From: Ectocarpus siliculosus
Taxonomy: Eukaryota > Sar > Phaeophyceae > Ectocarpales > Ectocarpaceae
DNA length: 51,236 nucleotides
Assembly: GCA_000310025.1 (NCBI GenBank)
Contig: FN649729.1
Coordinates: 1,088,457 to 1,139,692, forward strand
Reading direction: 5' to 3'
The position numbers were made by a program, and so were the translations under genes. Shown here one piece after another: positions 21,147 to 32,387 of the stretch. The notes under the pieces are model-generated. The model had not been told where the DNA came from, made no database searches, and was given only the letters and a program-made list of their open reading frames with translations. The stretch's first letter is position 1, and every line of letters starts with the position of its first letter.

Positions 21147-21765
21147 CGTCACGGAAATCAAACTTTGCTCCCGGTATTTAGCACCTCTTTTTCCCTCGTG
21201 GGAGATGAAGGGAAAAAAGGTCGCGCTTCGCGCTCCGCGGCTCATTAAAATTACCGCGGAGAAATTAACGAGGACAGCCCTGCCTTTCTTTCTTTTTGTC
21301 ATCCACGACCACCAGACAGGCCCTAACCAGCGCACAACAAGAAGAAAGGCTAGCAAACTACGACTGGCGTAGGCATACTGTACATCCATCCGCTGTGACA
21401 TAATGATGTATACAATTTTTTTAATTAGTTCAAGAAAGAGGCACCCTCGCTCCCATTTTTCCCGTGAGAATTTATTTTTCGTCGTTTCGTCACACCGTCA
21501 CGCACAAAATCCAATCCGTTCAAAGGATCAAAGGAAACGGACCACGGATTGGAGGCAGCCCTACAAGAGCAGGGCAATTTATCCTCCGCACAAGAACCCA
21601 AAAGTCTGCGATGAGCGCTTGAACAGCAGTACGAGAGGGGGGCACCACGTGCTCCCTGTTTCACGCCCCCGCGTGCCCTCTTATTTTGGTTAAATCGTGC
21701 CGGGAAACAATCCTTACCCCCGCGCCCGCGCGTGCACGCCGCAACTCCCGCTCGGCGGCTGACAG
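21147..21765. other. No supported exon; missing 5' end of the YbaK gene expected near here
   Basis: A YbaK domain needs about 60 more residues before the first exon I can place. I searched this stretch and the sequence around the fold-back element for them without success. The open frames here (21403-21693 plus, 21425-21850 minus) match nothing I know. Confidence 0.4.
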
Positions 21766-23606
21766 GCGGATGGGAAACCGTTCGCGGCGGTGATGCGAGA
21801 AGACTTGGTGGCAGACCGAGGCAGCATGGCTCGCCACTTGAGGCTGACAAGTCGGCAGGTTTGTCTATGGTGCTAAACTACGTGGCGCGTGCTCGAGACC
21901 CGACGCCTGTCGCCCAACTGCCGTTTGTTTTTCTTTTTCGACAACTTTTACGAAGTAAGTGGTGCATACAGTCGCTCTTCGCCGTTTGACTCCCTTTCCC
22001 GAGATCCCCAAGTTGCGATCTTCCCATCTCTTTCTCCGCCAGTCCCGTACCTCGTACTCCCGTATTTCCCTCAGCATTTTTTCATTCGCTTTCCGCGCAT
22101 ATATATGCTTTATTTCTTTGTCCCCGCTTTCAGGTCACCCTGGCCAAAGCACCGTACGTGGAAGAGGTGACCGGCTTCCCCGTCGGCACGATTCCCCCCC
22201 TGGGGCATAGGACACGCGTGCCGACTCTCGTAGATGCGGAGCTCCTCAAGTACTCCACCATCGTCGGTGGCGCGGGATGCCCGTGAGTAGCCTGGGGGAC
22301 AGAGGGGTTCCCGTTGTGGACCCGTCAAACTGCCGTAGGTTGCCATGACGTAGATACCACACCCCCAGGAAGGATTTGCAAAGCTTCATTACTGCTACAC
22401 AAAGAGGATACCAAAACCAAATGTTACTTTTTTCGGAAAGCTCTCGAACGAGACGAGTCCAATGCCACACTTTTCGTCACGGTCACTGGCTGTGCTGCAG
22501 AGCAGACGAGCTTTGAAAATCGGTCGAAGGGGGTGAGGTATCTTATGCGTCCTATGGTAATACCACGGCTCTATACACTTTTTACTTTTCTTGACGATTT
22601 TTGTCTGTTGAAGAGTATTGAGAGAGCTCCAGTGCCTGCGGCTGTTGCCCCAGGGCTCGCCTTCCGTGGCCGTGTGCTCCGCTTGCTTTCGGCTTTTGTT
22701 TCTTTTTTTGCGGGAAACAGCCCTGAGGTGGCGGAAGTTTGTCATGCGCCCAACACTGCTGTTCACCTGTGTGCGTTGTATGGCTTCGGTCGAGGTCGCG
22801 CAATAGTTGAGCAGCGGCTCAGTCTCATGATACATTTACCCGGCGCGAAGACTTCGCCGCGTTGCCGTACAGAACGCGGTCTTCGACGCCTCCTCTGGAA
22901 ACCCTGTCGCCGTTTGGTGTTGCTCTCGCTGTCCGCGCCCACGGCCCCACTTCCCGCCGGTCCGTAATCTCTGTTTGTTCTCCCAGAGGCTTTGACTCGC
23001 GGATATCCGTGGAGGACCTCCTCAAGGCCACCGGGGCCTCCGTAATCCCGCTGGCTAGGCCGCGAAGCCTAGGGTTGGCAAGCGCGACGGGCGGTGGGGG
23101 CGGTGGGCCCATCGCGAAGGCGCCAATGCTGAGCTGGTACTCGTCCACGGCAACGATCCCGACGGGCGGGTTCCCGTCCAGCGCCGGCGACGCGGGGGGG
23201 TACGGGGGCGGGGGTGACGCGAACGGGGGTGCATCTTTCCGTGGCAATGGGTACCCACGGTATGTTGCTGAGGATGGCTATGACGAGCAAGGGCGCCGGC
23301 AGGCTCGAGAGGACGACGTTTTTGAGCCCTCTGCGGCGGCAGCGGCGGCGGCTGCAGCCGAGCGCATGGAGGGGGTGGACCTGGGCATACACTCGGGGAC
23401 CGATATCACGAGGAGGAGCAGTGGCGGCAGCAGTAACGGCGGTGGCTTGCTCGTTGGGGGGGGCGGGGGGGGGAGTGATGCCCCGGGAGCGTCGGCTGGA
23501 GCGGGAGCGGCGGGTAATCCGGAGGTTGAGGCCCGGCTCCGGGTCATATCGGCAGCGATGCATGCTGTTTCTTCGGCGTTGTCGGCCCTCTCTGCGCTTC
23601 CGGAAA

Positions 23607-23650
<44 letters not shown>

Positions 23651-25919
23651 TTACAGAGTGGTGTTACCACTAACAGCCACGGCGGAGGAAACCTTGAGGG
23701 GGCGGCGGCTTCCGCGGCCGTGTGTGATGGTAGTACCTCATTGGGCGACGGGGGCACCATGGGTGTAGGCGACCCTCACGCCGACGACTGCGCGGGCCGA
23801 GCGCAAAGTCACAACGGTAGCGTGGCCAGTGCTAGCGCCGTCGCCATGGCTGCCGCCTCGCCACCGGCACCCGGTGCCGGGGATGGTGCCTCCGTCGCGG
23901 CCAAGAACGCCGGGCCACAGCACTCGGGAGTGGAGTCGGTGGTGGTAGACCAAGCGTCGCCGCATAGCACCAAGGGCGAGGAAGGTATGAGACAGGGAGC
24001 ACCAGCGTCAGCGGCCATCCCCGCCGGTGTATCAGGGGCTGTGGCGGCGCCTGAAGTGGGAGGCGCCGGGGCGGCGGCGGCGGCGGCTGCGGTGTATGGC
24101 CGGGAGCTGGCGCGGGCGGCGGGCACCCCAACGGTGGACGCCATCGGCGGCGACGTGCACCTTGTGGCAACCGTAGCCGGGAAGCGGTCTCTCACGCGGC
24201 TGCTTCACTTCGTTGACCTGGTGAGAGCGGGGGGCTGAAAGAACGGGGACTTACGAACGTTAAATACGTAGGAAGGCAGAGGCAGATGCGTGGAATAGAG
24301 AGAATGATGGAAAGGTAGCTGAGCAGCTTCGGGCCACATATAGCAAAGTTCTGTGGGCGGGGTGGGGGTCTTTTGGCCAGTTGCCGTGATCGAAGGGTAC
24401 TCAACGCATTGCACGTGAGTACCAATGCAGCGCATGCAGTGGTGTGCTCGTTCACGACGCCAGCACAGGCAACTACAACTCCCAAATCTGATGCAATGGT
24501 AGCGACGATAAACGTGTTCTGGCTACACCAACCGATGAAAACAGCAGGTTGCCGCTTTGTCCGACCAGAATGACGCTCTTCGCGCGATTTTTCTTTGTTC
24601 ATCCCTATACCACGTATTGGCGCTGTCAGGATCCGAAAGACAGGAAGCAATGACGGAAGTACCAAAATTTTGTTTTTGGCACCAAGTTTTGTCATTGTGG
24701 AGGGGCTGGCTTGCTTGGCCTAAGCATCGCCCCTCCCGATAGAATCCCGTCTTGGTTTGCCATCCGACGCTCCGCAGCTAGGCACGTGCTTACTTTTGAT
24801 TGCGTCAGTATCAGCAGCTTCCCCTCCCCCTTTTTGCTCAAACGATTTGATTTCTGGGAACGTGGCACGGACGGAATTTCGACGCAGGTAGCAGATACGA
24901 AACGTTGGCTCTGTGTTGGCTCCTTCGAAAACCTCCTGTAAAATTATACCGGGGCGACGCTCGTGATCGTCCTTGTAAAACAACTTGCCTGTGTGACAAG
25001 GTCCCTCCTGCAACCGAAGCGACTCCTGTGGCCAATCAGACCTGCCTCGTGAGGAAGGCGTGGATGGTGCCGGGGATGACTCCCGACCGTCCCCCCACCC
25101 CAGTAAAGGTCAGCTTTGTGTTTACGTCTCGGCGTGTTCGTCGTTGTCGTTTTTTGGTTGCCGTTAGATGCAGGCGCAGGGCGGGTATGGCATAGGTATG
25201 CTGGCCTTGTCGTTGCTATCGTCGTTGCTGTCGTTGTTGGTATTGTTGTCGTCACGTCAAGACCCTGTTGGCCCTTTTCGACACGTTTCCCCCCTCCCGC
25301 TTTCGTACTAGCCCTAGGGGAAAGAGGCAACTTTAGTGATTTCGAGCTTCTCACAAATGTTGACTACGTGAAAATTTCACCAGCAGATGATGTGGATCGA
25401 GTCAACTTTGGCAGCATTGCAGGGTTTTTATTGCGCACCTACCACAAGCTGTGCGAATGGTGTACACGATGCATGAATGCGCCCGATGGTTGTACCGACT
25501 ATTGGCGATTGGTTGCCCATAATGTGTGTGCGTGTTTTTTCCTGTTATGGGGGAGGTAGATAGAGGGGGGGGTGCTGGAACGTGTTCCAGGCACTGATAT
25601 CCCCGAACTTTGTGTTGGTGGGTTTCGTTGTCCGGGGCGTTTTTTATTTTTGTGCCAGGTCCAGCTGATTATGGGCAAGACGCTCGTTGACCGGTTGGGG
25701 CAGCAGGAGGCGCTCGTGGCCATGCGGGCGGTGAAGAGAGGACAGGTACGTCGGGAGGGGAGCCGGCGAGACTAAGAACCAATAGGCCACCGGGCTGTCA
25801 GTGACGACGTACGAGGGAGAGTGAATGCTGGGGTCTTGGAGTACGGAGGAATTGAGTTGCTTTTGTGTCGGGAGGTTGCTACAAGCGAAAGCTGATTCTT
25901 CTACCGTGTTTGACCCACT

Positions 25920-25969
<50 letters not shown>

Positions 25970-28900
25970 TTCTTTCTCTCTCTCTCTCTTTCTCTCTCTT
26001 TCTCCATATCTCTCTGTATCGTTCTCTTTTCTCCCTCTCTACCTCTCCCCCTTCTCCCTACTCGTGGCTCTCCGACCATCTACATGCGCACACATATGCT
26101 ACACCGCCAACCCAACGATCATCACACACCTCCGAAACACCCCGCCGACAACGCCAACACAACCACTACCATAATAACCACCGCCTGCGCACCCACCGCG
26201 ATCATCACCACCCCCCCCGACCAACAGCTGTTATACATCACGGGGCGCCCGACGCCGGACACCCGCAAGCACCACCTCGACGGTGCCCCCGCCACCGACA
26301 ACAACAACAACGGCGGCGCCAAGCTTGAGACGTACGACCTGGTGTGCTGCTCGGTGAGGATGCTCGAAGACGCCCCCCTCGTGGAACCGGAGCTGGTGGG
26401 CAAGGGGGACGAGTGGACGGGCGGCGGCGACTACCTGGAGATGGACCTCGAGGAGTCCGCCGTCGTGTACGTGGACTCGGCGAAGCGGCTCAAGGAGATG
26501 GGCGAGTTTTTGCGGAAGGTGGGAGCGACGCGGATGAGAACGGGTAGGGGGGTAAGGCATTGTGTTAGAGGCGGCATGGATCGCGCAAGACGCGTCGGTA
26601 GTGGGTGGTGGTCTTGTGGCGGGAGAGAGATTTCGGACGGCTTTGGGCGGGTGCATTTTTTTATCGATTAAACGGCCAGGAGATGGTGGGGGAGTTTCTA
26701 GGAAGGTTGGACCGGCGAGAATAGGAGGCGGGACAGGAGTGCACTCATGACACCCCCCTCGTGTGTGAGTCCAACGCCACCATGAGCACAAACGAAAGTT
26801 AAGCGTCTTCTCCCATTGGCGTTTGCGGCAAACGGTCCTGGAGACTTTCCGAGGTCATAACACCGATATTTTGCTGGTCAGGACGTTGCTTAACCGGAGC
26901 AGGAGTGAAAGTGACCGAACTAAGCAAGTACAAGTCATTCCTAGCCCATATTGAACATTGAAATATTCCCTCTTTACTCTTACCCGGGACCATTCGACAC
27001 TGTTGCCGCAGACTTCCGATGCGATCAGCGGCCCTCACATACAGTGCGTCGATTTCCCCGGCAACCCTGACTGATGAAGCATCCCTGCTTGCCACTGGGT
27101 TTGCCGTGTGCGGGATGTAGGGTGAATCGTGGGGGAGTGTGGTGCACCGTTCCCTTACAAAAAGGGATATAGTCTGTCGGGATTTGCGTGTGTGTGTTGC
27201 CATTTTTGTGCGTTAGCATCGACGGCGCTAGCTAGAGCAAGGAAGTGACATGATGGCTTTACATGTGGGGTTGCGACTCCTGGACAGCCCTCAAGACCGA
27301 TCCCGAAGCCAGTGACGCGCTAGGCTTCGTCATGCGGCGGTAGCTGACATAGCCCTTCCCTGCCCCCGCGTTTCGCACCCTTCGGTGATTCTACTCCCCG
27401 ACCTTGTCTGTTGCCCTCCACTGCCCACCACAAACCGCCATCAATGCGGGCTGCGCGAACAAACTTACCGTGAACAAGACGCTGCTTGACGACCCCGCCA
27501 TTGAGGACGGTGGTAAGCCGCCTTCGGGTGGGAATAGGCCTCAGCAGCCCGCCCTGGCGGTGGACTGCGAGTGGAGGCCTGCCAGAGTCGCCGGGACGCC
27601 GGCCAATCCCGGTACGCACATACACGGTTTGAATATTAGTCTTCTCTTTTTGCCATTTGTCTTGGTTGCGTTTTCTCCATCTGTCTTTTCCCGCTTGTGT
27701 TCGTTTCTTGATTTCTGGAATTTTCTAAAAGCCGGTTATTTCAGGTGGGTTTCGCGATGAAATAGTAGAGGGAGAGCGTACTCCTACGCGAAAGTGGTAA
27801 ACGAAACTACTGTAAGTGGATGGAGAAGTGTTTTGGGAACGCTGAGAACCCCTGCTCACTGTGTCACACATGAACTACATTTCACCCTTCCTCCGCAAGG
27901 ATCTTGCTGCCTAAATATTGAACGGAGAAAATCTGCCCGCCCTCGGTGGCGGGCTAGAGCTACCTCAACCATGCGACTGTTGTGCCACGTTGCCTACGAA
28001 ACACACCCGACTTTTCATCAATTGCCTATTGCTCCCTGTTCGTCTTGCCATCATCCATCGTTGGTTTCTTTTTCTGTTAGCGGGATTGCTTTTGCTTTTG
28101 CCTGTTTTTTCGGTGTGTTCCCGATCTGTCCAGCGCTTAACTCCCCCTCTCCCCCGACCAACCCCATCACGCCAACCCCAATAGTGTGTCTGCTACAGCT
28201 GGCTGCGGGAGAAAGAACCTTCGTGGTGGACATGTTGCACGTGTGCCGCCCGAAGAGCGCCGCTGCTGCGACCGACGCCGTGGAGGAAACGGCTTCGGGT
28301 TTGACGAAGAGGGAAGCCTTGCTCGAGGAGGCGCTAGGGGCCGTGCTTGGCTCGCCGGGGGTGGTTAAGGTTGGGCTCGGCCCTAAGGTGGGTGGGGTCT
28401 CTTGTTCACGCGCGACATGTCGTTTTCCGTCGACAGGCGGTCTTGCCCGAAAGGAAAGATCCAACAATCATCTTGTTTGCCCATTTTGTTTCTAGAGATC
28501 ATTACGGGTTGATTGGGTTCTTCCTTCTTTTCTTTTGTTCTCGCTTTCGTTTCGTTGACTTTGGTTTTTGTCGACAGCGCCTGGCCAGATAAAAACGAGT
28601 CATGGCGTTTCCGATAACCCTGGTAACTATTCGGGGAGTGTTGCTTAGTCTTTTGTCCGTTGTTTTTGTTTTTTTCCTCTTTTCGTTCCTTGAGCCGAAG
28701 GGGGACCCCGTGCGCACTCGTCTGCGTGTTGATTACCCGCCTTCCGCCTAAGCGACACCTCGTTCCATGAGCCAACACGCTTTCGTCTGATCTAGCCACA
28801 AACACACACACTCCCCACTCATGATGGGAAGAAATGACGTGTTCATCCGGTAGGGCCGGGAGTGGATGGGGCAATAGGAGTACCGAGATCAAAGCGTGTC

Positions 28901-30022
28901 CTCCGCGACACTCACTATTTGCTTTGTACCACATGTATCTCTTTCTTCAGCATCATGCATCGGCGCTTGCATCAAACAGTGTTCTCCAGCGTGGGTGTTT
29001 GACGCGTGCATCAAACGTTGTCGCTCCATCTGTGGAAGCCTGATACCCCTGAATGCTGCTGCTTCTGCCTCCACGAGGGAAGGCGGACTTCCAGAGCCTG
29101 ATACGGTCGTACCCGCACATGCCCTGCTTCCGGAGAGTGTGCGGAGTGGTCAACCTGTGCCACGTGGCCAGCAACGCCTCCTCACTCCGCGGAAAACCGG
29201 CGGATGAGAAGGCTTCCCTCAGTCGCCTGTGCAACGTAGTCCTAGGTGAGTCGTCCTCTGGTAACGGGTTGAACGCATCTCGCTACGGGATGGTTTGTGG
29301 GTACGGTTTTGTTTTTCCGCGTTGGCACTGGATGTTTTGGTGGAACTCCTCCGCCTTATTATTATCTAATCGAAGGTCTTGAAACAAACTGCGAGATATT
29401 TGTGTTTGCCAACTTCACGTCTCACGGAGAGCTACGCCTGAGTGACACAGGATCAAGTTTCCAAACGGCAGTAGTTTGCCGGTTACACTCTGACGAAAAA
29501 CTGCCTCCCACGCACCATCTTCCTTGCGGTTCTTTCCTTTGCTCTGCGTTGCCACCATTCAGCATGCGGTGCCCTCGTCATTTACTTCTACGCGAGATAC
29601 TAAGTACTGCCTGCGCGACCCCCGTGATTTTCGCAGTACTTGTAGAGATGGTACACGTGAAAACCAGTGACCCTCTGCATTGCGGTTGTGGCCTTCTCGT
29701 ATATCTCCTGTGGCGCCCGCTGCTCTTGTTCGTTGTGTTCCCATATCCACATGCATCGGCTTGATCTGAAGCGCATCCTAAGAAATGTCCGGGTGATTCT
29801 CGTTGCCGCGCGTTTCGTTGCGCCGCATCATCGTTTGTTAACGCCGCAGGCAAGCCCTTGGACAAGAGTGAACAATGCTCTGACTGGGGCAACAGGCCCC
29901 TGTCCGGCAGGCAGAAGCGTTACGCCGCGCTGGACGCCCGGGCAACTCTTCTCGTACATCGCGAACTTGCACCGGAGGTGAGCCAATACCTCCTGATTCA
30001 CTCGCTCGTGGCACTACGTTAA
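21766..30022 (+). CDS. YbaK aminoacyl-tRNA deacylase domain + OB-like domain + DEDD 3'-5' exonuclease, 5' partial
   Basis: Ten exons join in phase: 21766-21858, 22134-22282, 22987-24220, 25001-25108, 25659-25745, 26228-26518, 27479-27611, 28185-28387, 29083-29245 and 29850-30022 (TAA), giving 877 residues. Residues 5-120 show the YbaK/prolyl-tRNA editing fold: MARHLRLTSRQVTLA, VTGFPVGTIPPLGH, STIVGGAG and VEDLLKATGASV. A Gly/Ala-rich linker of about 370 residues follows, with a long Gly run. Residues about 480-600 (SLTRLLHFVDL, VQLIMGKTLVDRLG, VKRGQLLYITGRP) look like an OB-fold, a weaker call. The C-terminus is a DEDD exonuclease: LAVDCEW (motif I), VGLGPKADFQSL (motif II) and RYAALDA (YxxxD, motif III), with KPLDKSEQCSDW as in EXD3/Mut-7. 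YbaK proteins hydrolyse mischarged tRNA; DEDD enzymes trim RNA or DNA 3' ends. The N-terminal exon, which should hold the catalytic Lys of YbaK, is not found. The acceptor at 27479 is weak. Confidence 0.85.
23611..23649 (+). repeat. (GGC)n run encoding poly-Gly
   Basis: An in-frame GGC tract in exon 22987-24220 encodes about 14 glycines after LSALPESG. It is part of the linker between the YbaK and OB-like parts and is likely to vary in length. Confidence 0.9.
25919..26012 (+). repeat. (CT)n microsatellite in an intron
   Basis: A CT/CTTT tract of about 90 bases lies on the sense strand of the intron before exon 26228-26518, about 215 nt from its acceptor. The open frames that run through it (25825-26328 and 25865-26671) begin with Ser/Leu repeats and are not real as drawn. 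Confidence 0.9.
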
Positions 30023-32260
30023 TGTACTCCTTTGTACTTGTAAATAGTAGTTGTGGAGCATCTGCACCGACAGGCGTAATTCACCCATGAAACTAAAGTG
30101 GATGCACTCCTTTGGTAAGTGGCCGTGGAGCATCTGGACAGGCATACCGTAAACTACACAAGATAACACACCCCCGGTGATACATTTTTGGCTTTAAAAA
30201 TGTTATCACCGGGGGTGGTATCCTGTGGGGGGTGTGGTATCTTGTGTACCCCGGGTGATAAGTGCAGCTCGCAGGGGCACCTAAGGGGGTGTGATAAACC
30301 AGGGGGTGTGATAGCACGTCCGAACACCCACAGAGTGTGTTTGGGGGTGTGATAAATGAGGGGGTGTGATAGCCAGTCAGTCTGAACACCCGCAAGCAAG
30401 GTGTGTTTGAGGGGGTGATAAATGAGGGGGTGTGATAGCAACTCCGAACACCCACAGGGTGTGTGTTTGCAGCAACTCCGAACACCCACAGGGTGTGTGT
30501 TTGGGGGGGTGATAAAAAGGGGGGGTGATAACACTGCTTGTAGAGTCGAACCGCTGCTGCCGCACATTTGAAGGGGTGCCGCACACTTGAAGTGTGGGTT
30601 CTGCGGGGATGTGGTAAAACGAAGGGGCTCAACGGAGGTGACGAAACTCCTGAGCACGTGATCTCGGTGATGACTCAACCCCCTCAACACCGAAGAAAGT
30701 TTCAAACAAAATAACGTCAGCAACCATCACGGCTCGATGGAGCATGAAAAATGAAAATTAAATCGAAGAGACCTTGTCCGATATGATGCGAGGCGGTGGC
30801 CACAGAGTGCGCCATCCTGCCCCATAATAACAAAGAAGTAGGCTGCTGCATAAATACATACCTACCTTGCTATCGGGTACGACCAAAACAAAATTACGCA
30901 AAGAAACCACCACCAAAAGTCGAACCACAAACCACCACCGTGTGACAGCAGTGTGCGATGCCCACGGGGCAGATGATGTATCACCCCGGTGATAGAAGGA
31001 GGGGCCCCGTGAATGTATGCGGCGTAACCACGGGGTGTGTTATCTTATGTAGCCCGGGTGATAAATCGATGGTTTGTCAGAAATGCCGAAAATTACCACC
31101 GGGGTGTCGTATTCTGTGGGGGGTGTGGTTTCTTATGTGGGTGTGTTATCTTGTGTAGTTTTACGGTAATTGACTCTTGGCATAATATGGCTGTACTTTG
31201 TAGCCGTGGAGCATCTGCACAGACAACTACACTTCACGCAGTGGCTACATTGTTGTGCCTCTGTACCCTGCCTCTCCTCGGTGTAGTGTCTTGAGAGTGT
31301 AGTTTTTCCAATGACAGCAAGTCTCTTTCTTCCAAGCGTCCTCCCATCTTGGATTACTCCTTTGCCACGGCTGCACAGGTGACTTCACTTCACTCCCTTC
31401 CGCACTATTTTTCGTGTACCTTTTTTTGGTTAGTCTTTAGTTTAGAGTGTTGAGAGTGAAGTTTCTTTCGATGACAACGTACCGTTCTTTCAGCGAAGCC
31501 TTCTCTTCCTCTCATGTTGGGTCACCCCTTGAAGCCGTGAAGCATCTACGCGGATGAGTTCACTTCACCTTGTGACATTATATCAGTGTACTCGTTTAAT
31601 GCCGCGGAGCATCTGCATCGACGACTTTGTTTCACTTGGTGACATGAAATTGGTTTACCTCCTTTTGCCGTGGATTACCGTGCCATTGTAGCTGTGGAGC
31701 ATCTGCGCAGACAATTTCACTTGACAGTGTCATAATATGCTGTGCTACAGCAGTGCAACGTTAGCCATGGAGCATGTGCACCTCCAATTTCACTTCACCT
31801 AGTGGCGCTCATTTGAGGTACCTTTTTTTTGCCGTGGAGTACCTTGCTCCTCCTGGTTGTAGAGTCTTGAGAGTGAACGAGTTTTCAAGACGAAATGCCC
31901 CCTTTCGTTCAGGGCTCCTCCGCTCGAGCCCATGTTTGATCACTCCTTCCTAACCGTGTAGCGTGTACATGATAATATCCACACTTCACTTAACCCTTTG
32001 ACACTAATGGGTGACCTTGATTTGTGAACTGTACCAATCCTCTCCTTGATGTAGACTCTAGTGAGTGAACGTGGTTCGGATGGCACAATACCTTCTTTTT
32101 TCCAACTCTCCTCTTCTCAAGGCATGGAAATAACCCCGTTGTAGAGTTGATAATCTACACGGGCAACTTCACTTCACTTTGTGGCACTTGGTGGGGCACC
32201 TCTTTTGGACATGAAGATCCCTGCTCCTCTCCTCTTGGCGTAGAGTCTCTTGAGTGAGTT
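30023..32260. repeat. Degenerate array with TGGAGCATCTGC motifs
   Basis: The motif GTGGAGCATCTGCAC, followed by ACTTCAC, recurs at irregular spacing (near 30053, 30126, 31205, 31545, 31610, 31700, 31770), as does GTAGAGTCTTGAGAGTGAA. It looks like an old, diverged minisatellite. A clean inverted-repeat transposon has landed inside it at 30147-31165. No gene is seen. Confidence 0.75.
30147..31165. mobile_element. TA-flanked inverted-repeat element (Tc1/mariner-like MITE), 1019 bp
   Basis: The ends read CCGTAAACTACACAAGATAA and, at the right, the complement with one extra base, continuing to CACACCC. The match is 28 bases with one indel. Both ends are flanked by TA (30145-30146 and 31166-31167), the target duplication of Tc1/mariner elements. 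Inside are many GGGGTGTGATA units, pairs of CGAACACCCACA, and small hairpins such as GTTATCACCGGGGG with its complement. No transposase is present. Confidence 0.8.
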
Positions 32261-32387
32261 TGGTGTTGTATGCGAAGGTATTTTCAACGCCGTTCACAAG
32301 ACCCCAGGGTTTGCGGTATGGTGGCGGATCCATACATTCCGTTTCATAACCTCATCGTTTCGGCCGGGGTTTATGTGTGACTTTCAG

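Noticed and set aside
23278-24195. Minus-strand Pro/Ala-rich frames
   Set aside because: They mirror the Gly/Ala-rich linker exon 22987-24220 on the plus strand, which is fixed by phase on both sides.
25865-26671. 268-codon frame read as one protein
   Set aside because: Its first third is a (CT)n intron microsatellite. Only 26228-26518 is used as an exon, in this frame.
30093-30723. Minus-strand frames rich in His, Thr and Pro
   Set aside because: They arise from G-rich tandem units inside the TA-flanked transposon.
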